23,261 bases of DNA, from the NCBI GenBank assembly GCA_030638325.1, contig DAOWEV010000083.1, forward strand, positions 1 through 23,261, written 5' to 3'. Below are positions 23,064 to 23,261 of this stretch, piece after piece. This DNA is from Bacteroidales bacterium. GTDB taxonomy: Bacteria > Bacteroidota > Bacteroidia > Bacteroidales > JAGOPY01. Both the position numbers and the translations under genes were made by a program. Each line of letters begins with the position of its first letter. Position 1 is the first letter of the stretch. The notes beneath the pieces were generated by a model. The model searched no databases. It had not been told where the DNA came from and saw nothing but the letters and a program-made list of their open reading frames with translations.

Positions 23064-23261
23064 ATTAGCCCTAAAGGGGCGGTGATCAATAGCCTCGAGC
23101 ATCAGCCCGGGGGTTATGCGATACAATATAACATAAGCGCCATAGGTGCGTGATCAATAATCCCACAAAAGACTAATATGGTGAATGTTATGTATGGGAT
23201 TAATGATTGCGCCCCGGTGGGGCTCAGTGGATATGGCATATCATTAACCCCGAGCTACGCA
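23064..23261. repeat. Dispersed palindromic intergenic repeat, copy 2, cut by the window end
   Basis: It aligns with 6397-6586 module by module, starting ATTAGCCCTAAAGGGGCGG and including ATCAGCCCGGGGGTTATG, ATAAGCGCCATAGGTGCGTG, GCGCCCCGGTGGGGCT and ATCATTAACCCCGAGCTAC. Relative to copy 1 it carries a 45-base insertion at 23158-23202 with perfect 8-bp inverted ends (TAATCCCA/TGGGATTA). The element continues past the window. Confidence 0.85.

Overview
The window looks like a Bacteroidota chromosome. The grounds are Bacteroidota-type -7 promoter boxes (TAnnTTTG), a gingipain-family (C25) protease and a C1A protease with cohesin-like and lectin-like modules, a TonB receptor preceded by a small membrane protein, and intergenic spaces full of short dispersed palindromic repeats and octamer-like tandem repeats. 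I cannot place it below phylum.

The core (about 1-15200, mostly minus strand) is a nitrous-oxide-reduction (nos) cluster of the Sec/clade II kind. In transcription order it holds a five-helix membrane protein, a small 2[4Fe-4S] ferredoxin, two adjacent NosZ paralogues, a terminator, a lipoprotein cytochrome c, a NosB-like membrane protein and NosD. A reverse-oriented block of three unrecognised plus-strand genes (4098-6034) and a repeat cluster (6241-6668) come next. The minus-strand series then resumes with a small membrane protein, an OprC/NosA-like TonB-dependent copper receptor, a Tat-exported NosG-like polyferredoxin and the start of a NosH-like gene cut by the left edge. NosF, NosY and NosL are not in the window and may lie beyond that edge.

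The main discovery is the NosZ pair. The upstream paralogue (11793-14033) keeps every CuA ligand but has replaced all seven CuZ histidines. The downstream paralogue (9362-11755) keeps all seven CuZ histidines but has lost four of the five CuA side-chain ligands, including both cysteines, and carries a C-terminal heme c domain and a lipoprotein anchor. Known NosZ is a homodimer in which CuA of one chain faces CuZ of the other. The complementary losses therefore suggest an obligate heteromeric (split) N2O reductase, with electron entry and catalysis on different polypeptides.

The right part (15200-23261) holds pdxH and two convergent secreted cysteine proteases, C1A on plus and C25 on minus. 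Both end in a similar partial C-terminal module next to a roughly 400-bp repeat-rich junction. The last 0.8 kb is non-coding: an octamer tandem array, an inverted repeat, and a second copy of the dispersed repeat seen at 6397-6586, here interrupted by a 45-bp insert with 8-bp inverted ends.
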